Part shown: one piece after another, positions 1-5,535 of the stretch
How the letters are laid out: every line of letters begins with the position of its first letter
How positions within the stretch are numbered: the first letter of the stretch is position 1
NCBI GenBank assembly: GCA_003242115.1
Contig: QBMP01000282.1
Span: forward strand, 1 to 5,824
DNA from: Phormidesmis priestleyi
GTDB lineage: Bacteria; Cyanobacteriota; Cyanobacteriia; Phormidesmidales; Phormidesmidaceae
Reading direction: 5' to 3'
Length of the DNA: 5,824 nt
Translations under genes and position numbers: made by a program
The notes under the pieces: model-generated
Told to the model about the DNA's origin: nothing
Seen by the model: only the letters and a program-made list of their open reading frames with translations
The model's database searches: none

Positions 1-125
1 AGACCGCTGCCTAAGCGGATAGCTAGCTGGCTGTGTGATCGACGCTGGATCGGTTTTTGCGTGGGCTGAGGAACAGAGTGAACTTGATGGAATAATGACG
101 TGGTGTGAGGATTGTGGAAAGCCAT
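1..125 (-). CDS. possible N-terminus of an unidentified divergent gene, running off the left edge
   Basis: A minus-strand frame starting with ATG at 125 stays open for 41 codons to the window edge. It begins MAFHNPHTTSLFHQVH and continues with a basic, Gln/Pro/His-rich stretch that ends in LAIRLGSG, which could lead into a membrane or signal segment outside the window. In the same frame the first upstream stop lies at 174-176. No Shine-Dalgarno sequence precedes the ATG and I recognise no family. An open stretch of this length arises by chance fairly often. The competing plus-strand reading, an open frame ending in TGA at 67-69, would be the tail of an upstream gene and is equally short. The entry is tentative. 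Confidence 0.25.
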   Translation of the reverse strand, partial: MAFHNPHTTSLFHQVHSVPQPTQKPIQRRSHSQLAIRLGSG

Positions 126-438
126 CGCGATTTTAGGGGTTGTTAAACAGTGCTGAAACAAATCATGCCCTAGTCACGAGCTAAGCATGTCACGGGGTTA
201 AGATGACTGGGCAGAAAATCTCCAACCAAAGTGTATCTAAACCTGTTTCAAAAATTCTGACGGGCTGTGAAGCTCTGATATCTGTCATAAATCCAGGCCA
301 CAATCCCGGCGGCTATTTAAAGGCTGCGGATGTCTGTATAGGTAGGTACATTCCCAAACGTGACTTTTCCGGAAATCTGCCTTAAATTCTTTCACAACCG
401 TTTTTCAGTCATTATTCAGTCATTTTTATTGATTTATT
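126..438. other. non-coding region upstream of the cobyrinate a,c-diamide synthase gene
   Basis: No convincing gene was found on either strand. A plus-strand frame at 203-385 could encode 60 residues, but it has no recognisable motif, an unconvincing composition and no downstream partner in register. I looked for the conserved boxes of a cobalamin riboswitch, which would make sense before a corrin gene, and did not see them. The last 60 bases are AT-rich and contain the direct repeat annotated separately. The promoter of the downstream gene presumably lies here, but no box pair is good enough to place it. Confidence 0.5.
404..424. repeat. 10-bp tandem direct repeat, 11-bp period, just before the CbiA start
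   Basis: TTCAGTCATT occurs at 404-413 and again, perfectly, at 415-424, separated by one A. A degenerate third copy, TTTATTGATT (7 of 10 matches), lies at 425-434, ending four bases before the TTG start codon. An 11-bp spacing puts the copies on the same face of the helix, as in binding sites of OmpR/PhoB-type response regulators, but the sequence does not match a regulator site that I know. The repeats are seen directly. An operator role is inferred. Confidence 0.6.
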
Positions 439-1839
439 TTGAGCATTATTCTCGCGGGCGATCGCAGCGGCACTGGCAAAACTACCCTCACGCTGGCACT
501 ACTAGCCGCTCTTAAGCAGCGCGATTCCCCTGGAAGGCTTCGCGATCGCACCGTCCAATCATTCAAAGTTGGGCCAGACTATATCGATCCGATGTTTCAC
601 GCCACCATCACCGGTCGCCCCTGCTACAGCCTCGACACGGTACTGACTAGTGAAAGCTATGTACAGCAAAGCTTTCACACGCACTGCACGGCTGTTGATA
701 ATGTCGTGATTGAAGGCGTCATGGGTCTATTCGATGGCGCAACGGGCGTGGATGATACCGCAAGTACCGCTCATGTGGCTCGATTGCTCAATTTGCCGGT
801 ATTGCTAGTTGTGGACTGTGGGCGCATGTCGAGGTCGCTAGCGGCACTGGTGCAGGGCTATCGAGATTTTGATGCCCGAGTAAATGTAGTGGGTGTGGTT
901 TTGAATCGGGTGGGGAGCGATCGCCATCTCCAGCTGTTACGTAATGCCTTAGCAGCCATTGATATGCCAATTTTCGGCGTTTTTCGGCGAGAGAAAGATA
1001 TTCAATTGCCAGATCGTCACCTAGGGCTAGTGCCGACCGGCGAAATTGAGGGATTTGATAAAATTTCAGACCGGCTAGCGGTGCTGGGAGAGCGGTGTTT
1101 TGATTGGGAAAAGCTGGAGAGGCTGTGGTTGGCTAGTGGAAAGATAGAAAGCCGAAAAGAACGTGAGGAGAAAGGGAGAAGAGGTGAAAAGGTGAGGATT
1201 GCGATCGCTCATGACAAAGCCTTCAACTTCTACTATCCCGACAATTTTGAAACCTTAGAAGCGCAGGGCGCAGAGCTGATTTACTGGAGTCCACTCAAAG
1301 ATTCAAGCTTGCCCGATGCTAGCGGGTTTTATTTCGGCGGCGGCTTTCCTGAAGTGTTTGCCGCTGATCTGAGCGCTAATGGGCCGATGATAGCTGCGAT
1401 TCGGCAGGCCATTCAGCAAGGAATGCCGACCTACGCAGAGTGCGGCGGACTGATGTATTTGAGTGATTCGATTGTTGATTTTGACGGTCGAGCTTGGCCG
1501 ATGGTGGGCGTGATTCCGCAGACGGTGAAAATGGGCGGACGGTTGGCATTAGGGTATCGAGAGGCCATAGCGCTTACCAATGGCCCGCTATTAACCCAAA
1601 GCCAAACCGTCATCGGCCACGAATTTCACCGATCTAGCATCGTTGAGCCCTTAAAACAGCCAATATACAAAACGCGCCGATACTGGGGCGAAGCAGACGA
1701 TGCTCAATTAGAAGGCTATTATCTGCCGCACCTTCACGCCTCCTATACGCATCTACATTGGGGCCACCGGCCCGACATTGCCCAGCGATTTGTGCAGCAA
1801 TGCGCAGCCTACGCAGCGCAGCCGGTTGGCAGCCAGTGA
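439..1839 (+). CDS. cbiA: cobyrinate a,c-diamide synthase (CbiA/CobB family)
   Basis: This cytosolic enzyme of the cobalamin pathway uses ATP and glutamine to amidate the a and c carboxylates of cobyrinic acid; cyanobacteria use the early-cobalt route, hence cbiA. The 466-residue product is complete. An N-terminal dethiobiotin-synthetase-like ATPase domain has the P-loop GDRSGTGKTT (residues 7-16), GPDYIDP (45-51) and EGVMGLFDG (92-100). A C-terminal class I glutamine amidotransferase domain follows from about residue 252, with FGGGFPE (299-305), nucleophile Cys335 in YAECGGLMY, GHEFH (His394 in it) and HASYTHLHW (433-441). The start is TTG: an in-frame TGA at 430-432 leaves no ATG or GTG, and MSIILAGDRSG fits the family N-terminus. 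No Shine-Dalgarno is visible. Oddities are a roughly 10-residue insertion near 28-37 carrying a HIP1 site, and a highly charged linker at 235-253. It converges on the protease gene. Confidence 0.95.
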   Translation: MSIILAGDRSGTGKTTLTLALLAALKQRDSPGRLRDRTVQSFKVGPDYIDPMFHATITGRPCYSLDTVLTSESYVQQSFHTHCTAVDNVVIEGVMGLFDGATGVDDTASTAHVARLLNLPVLLVVDCGRMSRSLAALVQGYRDFDARVNVVGVVLNRVGSDRHLQLLRNALAAIDMPIFGVFRREKDIQLPDRHLGLVPTGEIEGFDKISDRLAVLGERCFDWEKLERLWLASGKIESRKEREEKGRRGEKVRIAIAHDKAFNFYYPDNFETLEAQGAELIYWSPLKDSSLPDASGFYFGGGFPEVFAADLSANGPMIAAIRQAIQQGMPTYAECGGLMYLSDSIVDFDGRAWPMVGVIPQTVKMGGRLALGYREAIALTNGPLLTQSQTVIGHEFHRSSIVEPLKQPIYKTRRYWGEADDAQLEGYYLPHLHASYTHLHWGHRPDIAQRFVQQCAAYAAQPVGSQ

Positions 1840-1840
1840 A

Positions 1841-1859
1841 AACGCCCCTAGAGAGCGTT
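1841..1859 (-). terminator. weak hairpin at the convergent gene junction
   Basis: AACGC (1841-1845) pairs with GCGTT (1855-1859) around a 9-base loop. The element covers the 8-bp gap between the two convergent stop codons. Read on the minus strand, the stem is followed by TT, giving GCGTTTTC, a short U-stretch that could weakly terminate the protease transcript. A 5-bp stem is poor for a Rho-independent terminator and the plus strand has no U-run, so each transcript may read into the other gene. Confidence 0.25.
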
Positions 1860-3431
1860 AACCGTCAGCCTAAATCGACCCGTCCCCGATGCGTCTAACG
1901 CATTCGCCAGTACTCGATAGACACCATTTGACGGCAGCGTCACCGTCAAACCGGCATTGAGATTATTAGTAGCCACGTCATCGTTGTAGGCAACTACCGA
2001 ATCATCCGGCCCCACTAGCAGCACGTAAGGATCAAAATCTCGGCTATTAAGCGAAATCGTCACCTGCTGGCCCCGACTCCCTTCAAACAAAAATTCTTCA
2101 TAGCGACTGCCGTCTACTTCCAGCGTTTTCGAGTTTGGGCCCAAAACGCCTTCAGCGCGAATGGGCAGACTGCTCACCGTTGCCGACTGTTCAGAAGCTG
2201 ATTGTCCAGCGCTCGATTGCCCAGAGACGGGTGAAGCCGGTTGCCTATTCGCATTAAAATTGGAGCCACGATCTTCAGCAAGGCGCAAATCATAGCTGCC
2301 TGTTTGCCTGGAAGCATAAGAATTTGCCAGCACCGTGTAAGTGCCATCTTCTGGCAGCGTAAAAACCAACCGGGCATTCGTTGCCCCGCCGCCGTCGTCA
2401 TCTTGAGCCAGATCGCGGCCTTGAGGCGACAGCAAAATGAGATAAGCATCTAGGTTGGCGCTGTTCATTTCCACCACCACCTGCTGCCCTTTACTGCCCT
2501 CAAAGGAATAGGCATCGTAATAGCTGTCATCTGCTGGCAAAGTCGCGCTATCGCGTGTGAGCTGCCCCTGGATTGCTGCGCCGTTTAGCGTAATCGGCTG
2601 AGACGGACGATTTGAACCGGCCAAAAAGGAGGATTGCTGTGCCACCGTCGGGGATGTGCCATTGCGAACGGCGGTTAAAAAGTCATTGATCGGGCTGATA
2701 GCTATTGCAAACCCAATCCCAATATTGCCGGACTGATCGCCAGCGGTGCCCGGAGCCGACCGCTGCGGCGTAAAAATTGACGTATTGATGCCAATCAGCT
2801 CACCCCGGCTGTTAAGCAAAGCCCCACCAGAATTACCTGGATTAATCGCCGCATCCGTCTGAATCAAGCCCCGGTTAGCATCTAGCCGACTGACAATGCC
2901 CGTGGTGAACGTACCCTCAAAGCGCCCAAACGGATTTCCAATCGCAAAGGCTCGCTGCCCTACCTGCACAGGAGCAGTAGAAATAGTCACCGTCGGCAAA
3001 TTTTGGGCTTGAATTCTGACTGCTGCTAGATCTACCCCATTTGCGCCATAGCCCACCACGCGCCCTTCATACTCTTGGCGATCCGGCAAAAATACCTTCA
3101 CGGTATCGGCCCCATCCACCACATGCGCATTCGTCAAAATCAAGCCATCCGCACTCACTATCACGCCGCTGCCCGTACCAGAATCCGTGTCAATCGTGAC
3201 GACTGCCGGACTGGCGGCTTGGTAAACCCGGACGTTTACGTCGTCTTCAGATTGAGCGGTGGATTGAGCCGTTAATTGAGCGATCGCCCTCTGAACCTGC
3301 CCAGACGGCTGCCCAAACGACTGCATACTCAGCAGCTCAACCGGACTCACAGCATTGAGCAACGTCAGACTCAAGCTGCCTAGCACAATCAATCTAGCCG
3401 AGGTGAAAGGAGAAGAAGGGTGGATTTTCAT
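1848..3431 (-). CDS. exported trypsin-like (HtrA/Deg-type) serine protease with two C-terminal PPC domains
   Basis: The 527-residue product begins with a signal-like segment (basic start, hydrophobic residues about 13-34), so it should act in the periplasm, lumen or outside the cell. An S1 protease domain (about 65-255) shows a complete catalytic triad: His103 in TNAHVV, Asp134 in VDLAAVRI and Ser201 in GNSGGAL, with INPGNSGG and NIGIGFAI typical of Deg/HtrA enzymes. After a linker come two bacterial pre-peptidase C-terminal (PPC) domains, about 287-384 and 427-525, joined by a Ser/Gln/Ala-rich stretch. They resemble each other (YSFEGSKGQQ and FLFEGSRGQQ; YTVLAN and YRVLAN) and carry Asp-rich loops. 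No PDZ domain is present, unlike HhoA/HhoB/HtrA, which argues against a classic Deg oligomer. The ATG at 3431 lacks a Shine-Dalgarno. The substrate is unknown. Confidence 0.93.
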   Translation of the reverse strand: MKIHPSSPFTSARLIVLGSLSLTLLNAVSPVELLSMQSFGQPSGQVQRAIAQLTAQSTAQSEDDVNVRVYQAASPAVVTIDTDSGTGSGVIVSADGLILTNAHVVDGADTVKVFLPDRQEYEGRVVGYGANGVDLAAVRIQAQNLPTVTISTAPVQVGQRAFAIGNPFGRFEGTFTTGIVSRLDANRGLIQTDAAINPGNSGGALLNSRGELIGINTSIFTPQRSAPGTAGDQSGNIGIGFAIAISPINDFLTAVRNGTSPTVAQQSSFLAGSNRPSQPITLNGAAIQGQLTRDSATLPADDSYYDAYSFEGSKGQQVVVEMNSANLDAYLILLSPQGRDLAQDDDGGGATNARLVFTLPEDGTYTVLANSYASRQTGSYDLRLAEDRGSNFNANRQPASPVSGQSSAGQSASEQSATVSSLPIRAEGVLGPNSKTLEVDGSRYEEFLFEGSRGQQVTISLNSRDFDPYVLLVGPDDSVVAYNDDVATNNLNAGLTVTLPSNGVYRVLANALDASGTGRFRLTVNAL

Positions 3432-3481
3432 AGGAGAAGACGCGAAAGAGGGGTCAAGGGAGCACTCACCAGCACTACATA

Positions 3482-3502
3482 AATCTAGCTATCAATCTAG
3501 CT
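3482..3502. repeat. 9-bp direct repeat, 12-bp period, upstream of the protease gene
   Basis: AATCTAGCT occurs at 3482-3490 and again at 3494-3502, separated by ATC. It lies 50-70 bp upstream of the protease ATG on its coding strand, where a promoter or operator would sit. The repeat is seen directly; regulator binding is only a possibility. Confidence 0.45.
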
Positions 3503-3514
3503 CGAAAACCGAGC
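3500..3514. repeat. small perfect inverted repeat upstream of the protease gene
   Basis: GCTCG (3500-3504) and CGAGC (3510-3514) form a 5-bp stem with the 5-base loop AAAAC. It touches the neighbouring direct repeat. It is too short to be a terminator and lacks an adjacent T-run. It could be part of an operator or leader of the protease gene. Confidence 0.3.
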
Positions 3515-3595
3515 CTCAGGCCACCGCACTTAAACGATGTACATGAGCTATCAACATCCGCTTTCGGCCCCTTTCCGGAAGGCGATTTCATCCAA

Positions 3596-3649
3596 GTGCA
3601 GCAGCAAGCCCAACATTAAACGCTGACGCTGCACTAGCCAATTTTTTTT
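3596..3649 (-). promoter_or_regulatory. A8 tract plus downstream stem-loop at the epimerase 3' end (candidate -1 frameshift signal)
   Basis: On the coding (minus) strand the gene ends GTA AAA AAA ATT GGC TAG. The bases A AAA AAA (3649-3643) form a slippery heptamer of the X XXY YYZ type. Eight bases later a stem begins: GTGCAGC (3634-3628) pairs perfectly with GCTGCAC (3602-3596) around a 25-base loop, which can itself form an AGC/GCT pairing. A -1 shift would avoid the TAG at 3636-3634 and add 30 residues, ending at TGA 3553-3551. The elements and spacing are seen. Function is inferred, and the stem could instead be a weak terminator or chance. Confidence 0.3.
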
Positions 3650-4563
3650 ACTACATCTTTGAGCGCCGCTTTCGGCTCAGCGTAATCGTACTCAAAACCC
3701 GCCGCCTGCGTCCGTTCGGGCAATACCTTTTGCCCCTTGAGCACCACCACTGCACCATCGCCTAACAAAGCCTCAATCGCAAAATCCGGCACCGGCAACC
3801 AAGAAGGCCGATCCATCACCTCGCCGAGGGTCTTACACAGATCGTTCATGCGCAGCGGCTCAGGCGCGGTGCCGTTATACACCCCATGCATTGAAGAATC
3901 TAGCAGCGCCTTCAGCATCAGGTTTACCAAATCGTCAATATGAATCCAGGAAAACCACTGCTGACCGCTGCCAATGGGGCCACCCGCATAGAGCTTGAAG
4001 GGCATGATCATTTTAGCGATCGCGCCCCCATCACCCAACACAATCCCGGTGCGAATAATCGCCACCCTCACGCCTAAGTCTTTGGCCTTATTCGCCTCCG
4101 CCTCCCACGCCTGACACACCTGCGAAAGAAAGTCAGGCTGAGCCGGTTCACTGGTTTCAAAAAATTCTGCCGTTTCGCTAGTGCCGTAGTAGCCAATTGC
4201 CGAGCTGCTAACCAATACAGCGGGCTTTGATGCAGCTTTAGCGATCGCTTCTACCAGCTTCTCAGTCCCCACCTTACGACTGTCCATAATCCGCTTTTTG
4301 CGCTCAGACGACCACCGCTCTGAAATCGGCTCACCTGCCAAATTAATCACCCCATCACAGCCCGAAATTTCAGCCTGCCAATCGCCCGACTCCATCGGCT
4401 TGTAGGCCACATACTCCAGCGCCTTGAACTTGGGAGCCGCAAACACCTTCCGCGCCTTTTCCGGGCTGCGCGTCAGCACCTTTACATCGTGGCCTTCGTC
4501 CACTAGCCGAGCCACCAAGCGAGACCCGACAAACCCTGTTGCACCCGTAACGGCAATTTTCAT
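3634..4563 (-). CDS. TIGR01777-family NAD(P)-dependent epimerase-like protein (SDR superfamily)
   Basis: An atypical extended short-chain dehydrogenase/reductase of 309 residues, expected to be cytosolic. The Rossmann fold starts at once with MKIAVTGATGFVG (glycine motif at 7-13). Family landmarks follow: NLAGEPI (74-80), SSSAIGYYG (119-127, with the active-site Tyr region), RTGIVLG (171-177) and the GGPIGSGQQWFSWIHIDD block (194-211). A C-terminal DUF1731 region (about 252-300) holds KGQKVLPER and a GFEYDY motif. The substrate of this family is unknown. The Synechocystis homologue slr1223 and its plant relative GC1/AtSulA have been linked to cell and plastid division, which gives a hint of role but not proof. 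The ATG at 4563 is preferred over an upstream TTG at 4590 because it puts the glycine motif at the usual distance. The last codons contain an A8 tract. Confidence 0.93.
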   Translation of the reverse strand: MKIAVTGATGFVGSRLVARLVDEGHDVKVLTRSPEKARKVFAAPKFKALEYVAYKPMESGDWQAEISGCDGVINLAGEPISERWSSERKKRIMDSRKVGTEKLVEAIAKAASKPAVLVSSSAIGYYGTSETAEFFETSEPAQPDFLSQVCQAWEAEANKAKDLGVRVAIIRTGIVLGDGGAIAKMIMPFKLYAGGPIGSGQQWFSWIHIDDLVNLMLKALLDSSMHGVYNGTAPEPLRMNDLCKTLGEVMDRPSWLPVPDFAIEALLGDGAVVVLKGQKVLPERTQAAGFEYDYAEPKAALKDVVKKIG

Positions 4564-4688
4564 AGCTGGGCTGTATTCCTGTTTTATCAACTGCTCTTAA
4601 TAGTAGCGATCTGAGGAACTACAAGGTACAGAACGTAAGATGGAGTTAGCACAGCAGAGCTAATCATAAAAAGTACTATGCAGAAGGA
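4564..4688. promoter_or_regulatory. divergent intergenic region between the epimerase and the antitoxin-like ORF
   Basis: This region must hold the promoters of both divergent genes. A TACTAT hexamer, a plausible -10 box, occurs on the minus strand (4605-4600), 36 bases before the epimerase ATG, and another on the plus strand (4674-4679), 9 bases before the antitoxin-like TTG. Neither has a convincing -35 partner at 17 bp. The plus-strand copy would leave almost no leader. An AGAAGGA at 4682-4688 looks like a Shine-Dalgarno but directly abuts the TTG. Confidence 0.3.
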
Positions 4689-4874
4689 TTGATAGAGAAA
4701 TACGGATACAGCCCCTCACTTCAGGCAATAGCTCGCTTACCGATTAGCGATCGCTATCAGCTTTTAGAAAAACATGTTGCAGGAACAGCAGCAGATTTTG
4801 CCAACCATTCAGCCCTAACTGAGTTTTCAGAGGTAGATATTGACGATTGGGACGCCGCTGATGGCGAAGCCTAG
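4689..4874 (+). CDS. small antitoxin-like protein, probably an orphan of a type II toxin-antitoxin pair
   Basis: This 61-residue acidic protein has a predicted helical N-terminal half (SLQAIARLPISDRYQLLEKH) and the tail ALTEFSEVDIDDWDAAD. Short cyanobacterial antitoxins encoded just before MazF- or PIN-type toxins often end in a similar LTxF...D.(D/E)DW pattern. I rely on that resemblance and on context, not on a named family. The start is unsettled. TTG at 4689 is the only standard start in frame after the stop at 4647-4649, and its Shine-Dalgarno-like AGAAGGA has zero spacing. The out-of-frame ATG at 4678 ends after four codons. The 3' end overlaps by 14 bases an ATG frame that looks like a broken mazF, which supports the antitoxin reading. 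It contains a HIP1 site. Confidence 0.55.
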   Translation: MIEKYGYSPSLQAIARLPISDRYQLLEKHVAGTAADFANHSALTEFSEVDIDDWDAADGEA

Positions 4875-4959
4875 ATAAGGGAAAATTTGGCTGGCTAACT
4901 GCTCAGAGATTCCTGTGACTACAGCAGCGGCGCAAACAGATTTTCGTTACAAGGCTTAG
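4861..4959 (+). pseudogene. degraded start of a MazF/PemK-type toxin gene
   Basis: An ATG at 4861, overlapping the end of the antitoxin-like ORF, reads MAKPR, then TAA (4876-4878), then GKIWLAN in the same frame. MazF/PemK toxins (mRNA interferases) characteristically start with M-x-(K/R)-(R/K)-G-(E/D)-I-W-L-(V/A), so the frame matches the family except for the stop where a basic residue is expected and Lys for Glu. After WLAN the similarity fades; the frame continues with CSEIPVTTAAAQ to TAG at 4957-4959 without the family's later motifs. It therefore looks like a truncated, non-functional toxin remnant. The match covers only about a dozen residues. Confidence 0.45.
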
Positions 4960-5261
4960 CCTGCTTTCCTGGATTGTTTTTGCTGTAAGAACTCTGCAAA
5001 ATCTCGCACTTCTGATAGTAAGTCTTCAGGTAGATAGTTTAGTAGTTCGATGACCTGTGTTTGCATGGTTATCCGATCTAGTTGAATGTCAGATGGTTCT
5101 AAGGTCAGCACGTTAGAATTTTCGCCGGTATCATCTACAAACTCTACTTCAAAGCCTTTTGCGTCGTGGTAGCAATGTACAACTGCGCCCTGACGCCCTT
5201 TAGTAAGTCCATGCTCTTGGATATCGCGAGTGAGGGTGATGATGTCAAGTTCCTTAATCAT
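4956..5261 (-). CDS. DUF4926-DUF2281 two-domain small protein (antitoxin-like)
   Basis: The 101-residue product has two parts. Residues 1-62 resemble DUF4926: LDIITLTRDI, a GLTKGRQGAVVHCY turn, FEVEFVDDTG and LTLEPSDIQL, a small beta-rich fold often found beside toxin-like genes. Residues 66-101 resemble DUF2281: MQTQVIELLNYLPEDL, then EVRDFAEFLQQKQ, a helical antitoxin-like module usually paired with PIN toxins. Each is usually a separate short protein. Met66 (codon at 5066-5064) could mark an old independent start. The ATG at 5261 has AGGA 11 bases upstream. No partner toxin is visible. The role is unproven; antitoxin function is inferred from family context. The stop lies beside the mazF relic, so the two converge. 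Confidence 0.7.
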   Translation of the reverse strand: MIKELDIITLTRDIQEHGLTKGRQGAVVHCYHDAKGFEVEFVDDTGENSNVLTLEPSDIQLDRITMQTQVIELLNYLPEDLLSEVRDFAEFLQQKQSRKAG

Positions 5262-5352
5262 GAATCGGCCAATCCTGAAACTTTAGCTGAGTTTATAGGG
5301 ACGCGCTGTAAGCTTGTGAAGCAAGATGCTGACCTACCAATGGATTTAGCGA
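5262..5352. other. spacer with no supported gene
   Basis: The minus-strand frames upstream of the DUF4926 start are broken by stops and match nothing that I know. A plus-strand frame covering 5166-5363 is mostly antisense to the DUF4926 gene. Its part beyond 5262 (ETLAEFIGTRCKLVKQDADL) reads plausibly as protein but is too short to identify. The promoter of the DUF4926 ORF should be here; no clear boxes were found. Confidence 0.35.
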
Positions 5353-5535
5353 ATGTTCGTTGATTCTCCTAGCTGAGCATTTAGGGCATGGGCGGATTCT
5401 ATCAACCGACCAGCGCGATTTCAATACCTATCGACGGAAAAACCACGAGCCGTTTGAGAATTTTATGTTTTCGGTCTAGCGCTGTCTTATCGCTCGTTGT
5501 CAGAGCAAATGATCGCGTTACTAAAGCAGCAGTAG
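5353..5535 (+). pseudogene. unidentified gene relic with two in-frame TGA stops
   Basis: Read from ATG at 5353, one frame gives MFVDSPS, stop (TGA 5374-5376), then AFRAWADSINRPARFQYL and STEKPRAV, stop (TGA 5455-5457), then EFYVFGLALSYRSLSEQM and IALLKQQ before TAG at 5533-5535. The segments look like real helical protein, more so than the longer open frame at 5388-5732. Both internal stops could each arise from one CGA (Arg) to TGA change. I do not recognise the family. The end overlaps the end of the Uma2-like gene by 15 bases. Confidence 0.35.

Larger units (their letters stand above)
3432..3633. other. spacer between the protease and epimerase genes (protease promoter region)
   Basis: These 202 bp separate two minus-strand genes and should carry the protease promoter. 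The visible elements are the 9-bp direct repeat at 3482-3502, a small stem-loop at 3500-3514 and, next to the epimerase stop, the larger stem-loop at 3596-3634. No -35/-10 pair is clear enough to call. The plus-strand frame across 3355-3546 is a shadow of the protease start. The minus-strand frame to 3551 is discussed as a possible frameshift extension of the epimerase. Confidence 0.5.
458..4754. repeat. HIP1 palindromes (GCGATCGC), eight dispersed copies
   Basis: Perfect GCGATCGC octamers begin at 458, 542, 917, 1201, 3280, 4016, 4241 and 4747. All lie inside coding sequence. A random 5.8-kb sequence of balanced composition would hold about 0.1 copies. HIP1 over-representation is characteristic of many cyanobacterial genomes, and this is the main evidence for the taxonomic call. 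None is found in the stretch from 4755 to the right edge. Confidence 0.9.

Noticed and set aside
203..385. Plus-strand 60-codon open frame upstream of cbiA
   Set aside because: No recognisable motif, protein-unlike composition and only a weak GGGG before the ATG; length is within chance expectation.
126..438. Cobalamin riboswitch before cbiA
   Set aside because: The conserved boxes expected of the element were not found on the coding strand. A covariance-model search (Rfam RF00174) would settle it.
3355..3546. Plus-strand 63-codon open frame across the protease start
   Set aside because: Antisense to the protease signal region and running into its promoter spacer; no recognisable features.
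3596..3634. Rho-independent terminator for the epimerase gene
   Set aside because: The stem has a 25-base loop and no U-run follows it on the minus strand, so it does not fit an intrinsic terminator well.
4564..4590. Nine-residue N-terminal extension of the epimerase from TTG 4590
   Set aside because: The ATG at 4563 places the Rossmann glycine motif at the normal position; the extension has no family support.
5166..5363. Plus-strand 65-codon open frame
   Set aside because: More than half is antisense to the DUF4926-DUF2281 ORF; the remaining third is too short to identify.
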